Made by a program: the position numbers and the translations under genes. From GCA-020348445 sp965372465 (GTDB taxonomy: Archaea > Thermoplasmatota > Thermoplasmata > GCA-020350865), in NCBI GenBank assembly GCA_965372465.1, contig CBDVCK010000052.1, forward strand, positions 1 through 16,395: DNA of 16,395 nucleotides. The letters are read 5' to 3'. Under the pieces are notes generated by a model. That model made no database searches and had not been told where the DNA came from. It was given only the letters and a program-made list of their open reading frames with translations. This document shows, piece after piece, positions 14,588-16,395 of this stretch (position 1 is the first letter of the stretch; every line of letters begins with the position of its first letter).

Positions 14588-15130
14588 ATGACCAAAACTG
14601 CTGAGATCATCAAGAAGGTCTGCCTCATAGGCACTGGGGGAGTAGGAAAGACCAGCCTTATCAAGAGGTTCATCCTCGATATTTTCGATGACAAGTACCT
14701 GAAGACCCTGGGAACAAAGGTGAGCAAGAAGGAAATCACATTGGAATACCCCGAAAAGGACCTCAAAGTGAACCTCACCATGCTGGTCTGGGATATAATG
14801 GGTCAGGAGACGTTCCGCAATCTTCTTCAGGACTCGTACTTCTACGGGGCCGGTGGATGTCTGGCCGTATGTGATGTTACAAGGACCGAAACCCTTACTG
14901 TCCTTGAAGAATGGATTGAATCCCTTGCAAGGGTTGCTGGCAAGGTGCCATTGATACTCCTTGGTAACAAAAGTGATTTAAATGAAGATATCAAGGTAGA
15001 TGAGAACATGTTAAAGGATTTTGCGGAAAAATACGATGCCCCCTATCTTTACACCAGTGCAAGATCTGGTGCCAATGTGGAGGATGCATTCTCCAGGTTG
15101 GGGAAATGGATGACCGAGGATGTGGGTTAG
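14588..15130 (+). CDS. Ras/Rab-like small GTPase
   Basis: This 180-residue protein is the usual size of a single Ras-superfamily G domain. G1 is G-T-G-G-V-G-K-T at 15-22. G2 is probably Thr40 in Y-L-K-T-L-G, as in Rab switch I. G3 is W-D-I-M-G-Q-E (68-74), with Asp69 and the catalytic-position Gln73. G4 is N-K-S-D (127-130) and G5 is S-A-R (157-159). It binds and probably hydrolyses GTP in the cytosol as a molecular switch. The protein ends soon after the last helix and has no C-terminal cysteine, so it is not prenylated as in eukaryotes. GGAG lies 5 nt before the ATG, supporting this start. It is transcribed alone, divergent from the giant PKD gene; no activator or GAP (for example an MglB/roadblock gene) is in the window. 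Its pathway is unknown. Confidence 0.93.
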   Translation: MTKTAEIIKKVCLIGTGGVGKTSLIKRFILDIFDDKYLKTLGTKVSKKEITLEYPEKDLKVNLTMLVWDIMGQETFRNLLQDSYFYGAGGCLAVCDVTRTETLTVLEEWIESLARVAGKVPLILLGNKSDLNEDIKVDENMLKDFAEKYDAPYLYTSARSGANVEDAFSRLGKWMTEDVG

Positions 15131-15153
15131 ATTTTTGTTTGTTCTTCCTTTTC
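15131..15153 (+). terminator. T-rich terminator of the GTPase gene
   Basis: Directly after the TAG, the plus strand has ATTTTTGTTTGTTC followed by further T-rich sequence without a hairpin. This fits archaeal T-tract termination. It fills most of the 35-nt gap to the end of the convergent nadC gene. Confidence 0.45.
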
Positions 15154-15165
15154 AATCCCCACTGT

Positions 15166-15993
15166 TTATTTCACCTTAACCAAATCAAGGGAAAAGTCCA
15201 CTGCAGAAATGGAATGTGTGAGATAACCCAGTGATATCATATCTGCATATGCTGCATATTTTTCTATATTATCGGGGGTGATTCCCCCTGATATCTCCAC
15301 GATCACATCGTTATTTTTCTCTTTAATTGCAAGATAGGCCCGCTTTGCCTCTTCTGGACTCATATTGTCCAGCATCACGATATCGGCACCTGCCTCAACT
15401 GCCTCCAGGGCATCTTTCGGATTCTCTACCTCGATTTCCACCAATTTACCTTGTTTTGCGAATTTTGATGATTTGGCCTTCCCCACCGCTTCCTTGATGG
15501 AGGGAACCAAAGCCAGATGGTTGTCCTTTATCAAAAACGCATCATCAAGATGATATCTATGGGGATATCCCCCTCCCAGTTCCACTGCCCTCTTTTCGAA
15601 GACCCGAAAGCCGGGGGTGGTTTTTCTGGTGGCCGCTATTTTCACATTGGAATTGATATTTTGGCATTTATCAACAAGCATCCTTGTCTCGGTTGCTATC
15701 CCGCTCATCCTTGCAAGGAAATTGAGGGAGAGCCGCTCACCTGCGAGGATGTCCTTTGCCCTACCTTGTATTATAAGGACCACCTTTCCATTTGAGACCG
15801 ATTCCCCGTCCTCAACCTCGTTTAAAACTTGCAGCCTAAAATATCGGAATATCTCCATTGCCTGGGAAAGTCCTGCAATCACACAATCCTGTTTTGCCAC
15901 AATCTCTGCCCTGGCCTGCTCCTCGCCAAGTAGTGCCTCGGACGTGATATCACAGATCACGATATCCTCTTTAATGAATCCCACAACATCCAT
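15166..15993 (-). CDS. nadC: Nicotinate-nucleotide diphosphorylase (carboxylating), quinolinate phosphoribosyltransferase
   Basis: This enzyme converts quinolinate and PRPP to nicotinate mononucleotide, CO2 and pyrophosphate in de novo NAD synthesis, in the cytosol. With the ATG at 15993 it is 275 residues, normal for the family. The N-terminal alpha/beta sandwich (about 5-100) contains G-E-R-L-S-L-N-F with the PRPP/quinolinate-site Arg87. The barrel carries T-R-K-T-T-P-G (Arg123, Lys124), H-R (145-146), K-D-N-H (156-159), the E-I-E-V-E-N segment (Glu188), L-D-N-M (Asp209), S-G-G (235-237) and S-L-G (Gly256). All key active-site residues are present. In-frame starts at 16002 (GTG) and 15999 (ATG) are alternatives; I prefer 15993 because GGTGAT lies 4 nt upstream. 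No nadA or nadB is adjacent. ModD, a paralogue, is unlikely because K-D-N-H and T-T-P-G are intact. Confidence 0.93.
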   Translation of the reverse strand: MDVVGFIKEDIVICDITSEALLGEEQARAEIVAKQDCVIAGLSQAMEIFRYFRLQVLNEVEDGESVSNGKVVLIIQGRAKDILAGERLSLNFLARMSGIATETRMLVDKCQNINSNVKIAATRKTTPGFRVFEKRAVELGGGYPHRYHLDDAFLIKDNHLALVPSIKEAVGKAKSSKFAKQGKLVEIEVENPKDALEAVEAGADIVMLDNMSPEEAKRAYLAIKEKNNDVIVEISGGITPDNIEKYAAYADMISLGYLTHSISAVDFSLDLVKVK

Positions 15994-16031
15994 TTTCATC
16001 ACCCAAACGGATGTACAAAGGGCAAGGAGGG

Positions 16032-16038
16032 TATATAA
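16032..16038 (-). promoter_or_regulatory. Candidate TATA box for nadC
   Basis: On the minus strand TTATATA lies between the stop of the preceding gene and nadC. It predicts a start near 16009 and a leader of about 15 nt, just enough to include the GGTGAT before the ATG at 15993. nadC may therefore have its own promoter despite the short gap to the gene upstream. Confidence 0.45.
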
Positions 16039-16046
16039 GGGTTTTA

Positions 16047-16395
16047 TCAGGTAAACTCAAGAAGTGACTCTTCTTCCTCTTCCTCCTCAGGCTCCTCTGA
16101 TTCTAGGGTTTTCTCGGGTTTGGTAACTTGGGTTTTTTGAACTGGTTTCTCCTGTATCGCTTTCATATCTTTCCATTCCTGAGCTCGTCTTCTCTCGAGA
16201 TTTTCAGCCATGCGCCGGGCACGCTTCTGTCTTTTAAGCTGTCTTCTGGCTCTTCCCGCATATGCTAGAACCGCAATGATGATAACAATGAGGATCAGTA
16301 TTAGCCACAGGTCCGGGATTGGGACCAGCCCTTTTAGTAGCCCTTTTTCCTCCTCCTCTACGTCTACAGCCGTAACGTCTATCTCTGATACTTCA
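16047..16395 (-). CDS. C-terminal part of a single-pass membrane protein with charged cytosolic tail (5' truncated by window)
   Basis: An uninterrupted frame from the window edge to a TGA at 16049-16047 gives the last 115 residues of a protein. A short acidic stretch (V-E-E-E-E-K) precedes a strongly hydrophobic helix of about 22 residues (L-W-L-I-L-I-L-I-V-I-I-I-A-V-L-A-Y-A). It is followed by a very basic segment (R-A-R-R-Q-L-K-R-Q-K-R-A-R-R), an amphipathic helix and a Glu-rich tail ending E-S-L-L-E-F-T. The positive-inside rule puts the tail in the cytosol. The layout matches the ends of the two surface proteins at 144-8044, so the missing part is probably extracellular. The family cannot be told from this fragment. 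The stop lies 53 nt before the nadC start. Confidence 0.75.
   Translation of the reverse strand, partial: EVSEIDVTAVDVEEEEKGLLKGLVPIPDLWLILILIVIIIAVLAYAGRARRQLKRQKRARRMAENLERRRAQEWKDMKAIQEKPVQKTQVTKPEKTLESEEPEEEEEEESLLEFT

Noticed and set aside
15166..15993. ModD (molybdenum-transport paralogue of NadC)
   Set aside because: T-R-K-T-T-P-G, H-R and K-D-N-H are intact as in true NadC, and no molybdate transport genes are nearby.

Overview
The window looks archaeal, most likely euryarchaeal and plausibly Thermoplasmatota-like. This rests on TATA-type promoter elements with purine-rich upstream bases, a gene set dominated by very large secreted or membrane-anchored surface proteins (NosD-like beta-helices, Ig-like repeats, PKD domains), a Ras/Rab-like small GTPase, and an archaeal-style NadC. 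The phylum is an inference from gene content; no rRNA or tRNA is present to test it.

Layout. Positions 1-147 hold the end of an unrecognised plus-strand gene. It overlaps by 4 nt the end of a minus-strand two-gene operon (144-8044). That operon encodes two paralogous type I membrane surface proteins of 1601 and 1023 residues. Each has a signal peptide, a NosD-like beta-helix, tandem Ig-like repeats (ten and five), an SbsA-like Ig domain, one C-terminal membrane helix and a strongly acidic cytosolic tail. A strong hairpin plus T-tract terminator (8191-8245) separates the operon from a giant minus-strand secreted protein (8273-13948, 1891 residues). In that protein PKD domains appear to be split by inserted domains: two GATase1-like domains, three MAM-like jelly rolls and one DUF4082-like domain.

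The 639-nt intergenic stretch 13949-14587 has two halves. 13949-14215 is comparatively GC-rich with several hairpins and reads as a long structured 5' leader of the giant gene; it includes a possible 44-codon upstream ORF whose Shine-Dalgarno sits in a hairpin loop. 14216-14587 is very AT-rich, carries divergent promoters, and has inverted repeats at the predicted start sites. On the plus strand follows a Ras-like GTPase (14588-15130). Convergent to it lies nadC (15166-15993, minus), preceded by the C-terminal part of another single-pass membrane protein with a charged cytosolic tail (16047-16395, minus, truncated by the window edge).

Functionally, most of the window (about 144-13948) is cell-surface machinery: two heavily sequon-rich, membrane-anchored adhesin or envelope proteins and one large exported protein with no usable N-glycosylation sequon in its mature chain. 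The GTPase and nadC are cytosolic. A link between the GTPase and the acidic cytosolic tails of the surface proteins is possible but is suggested only by proximity.
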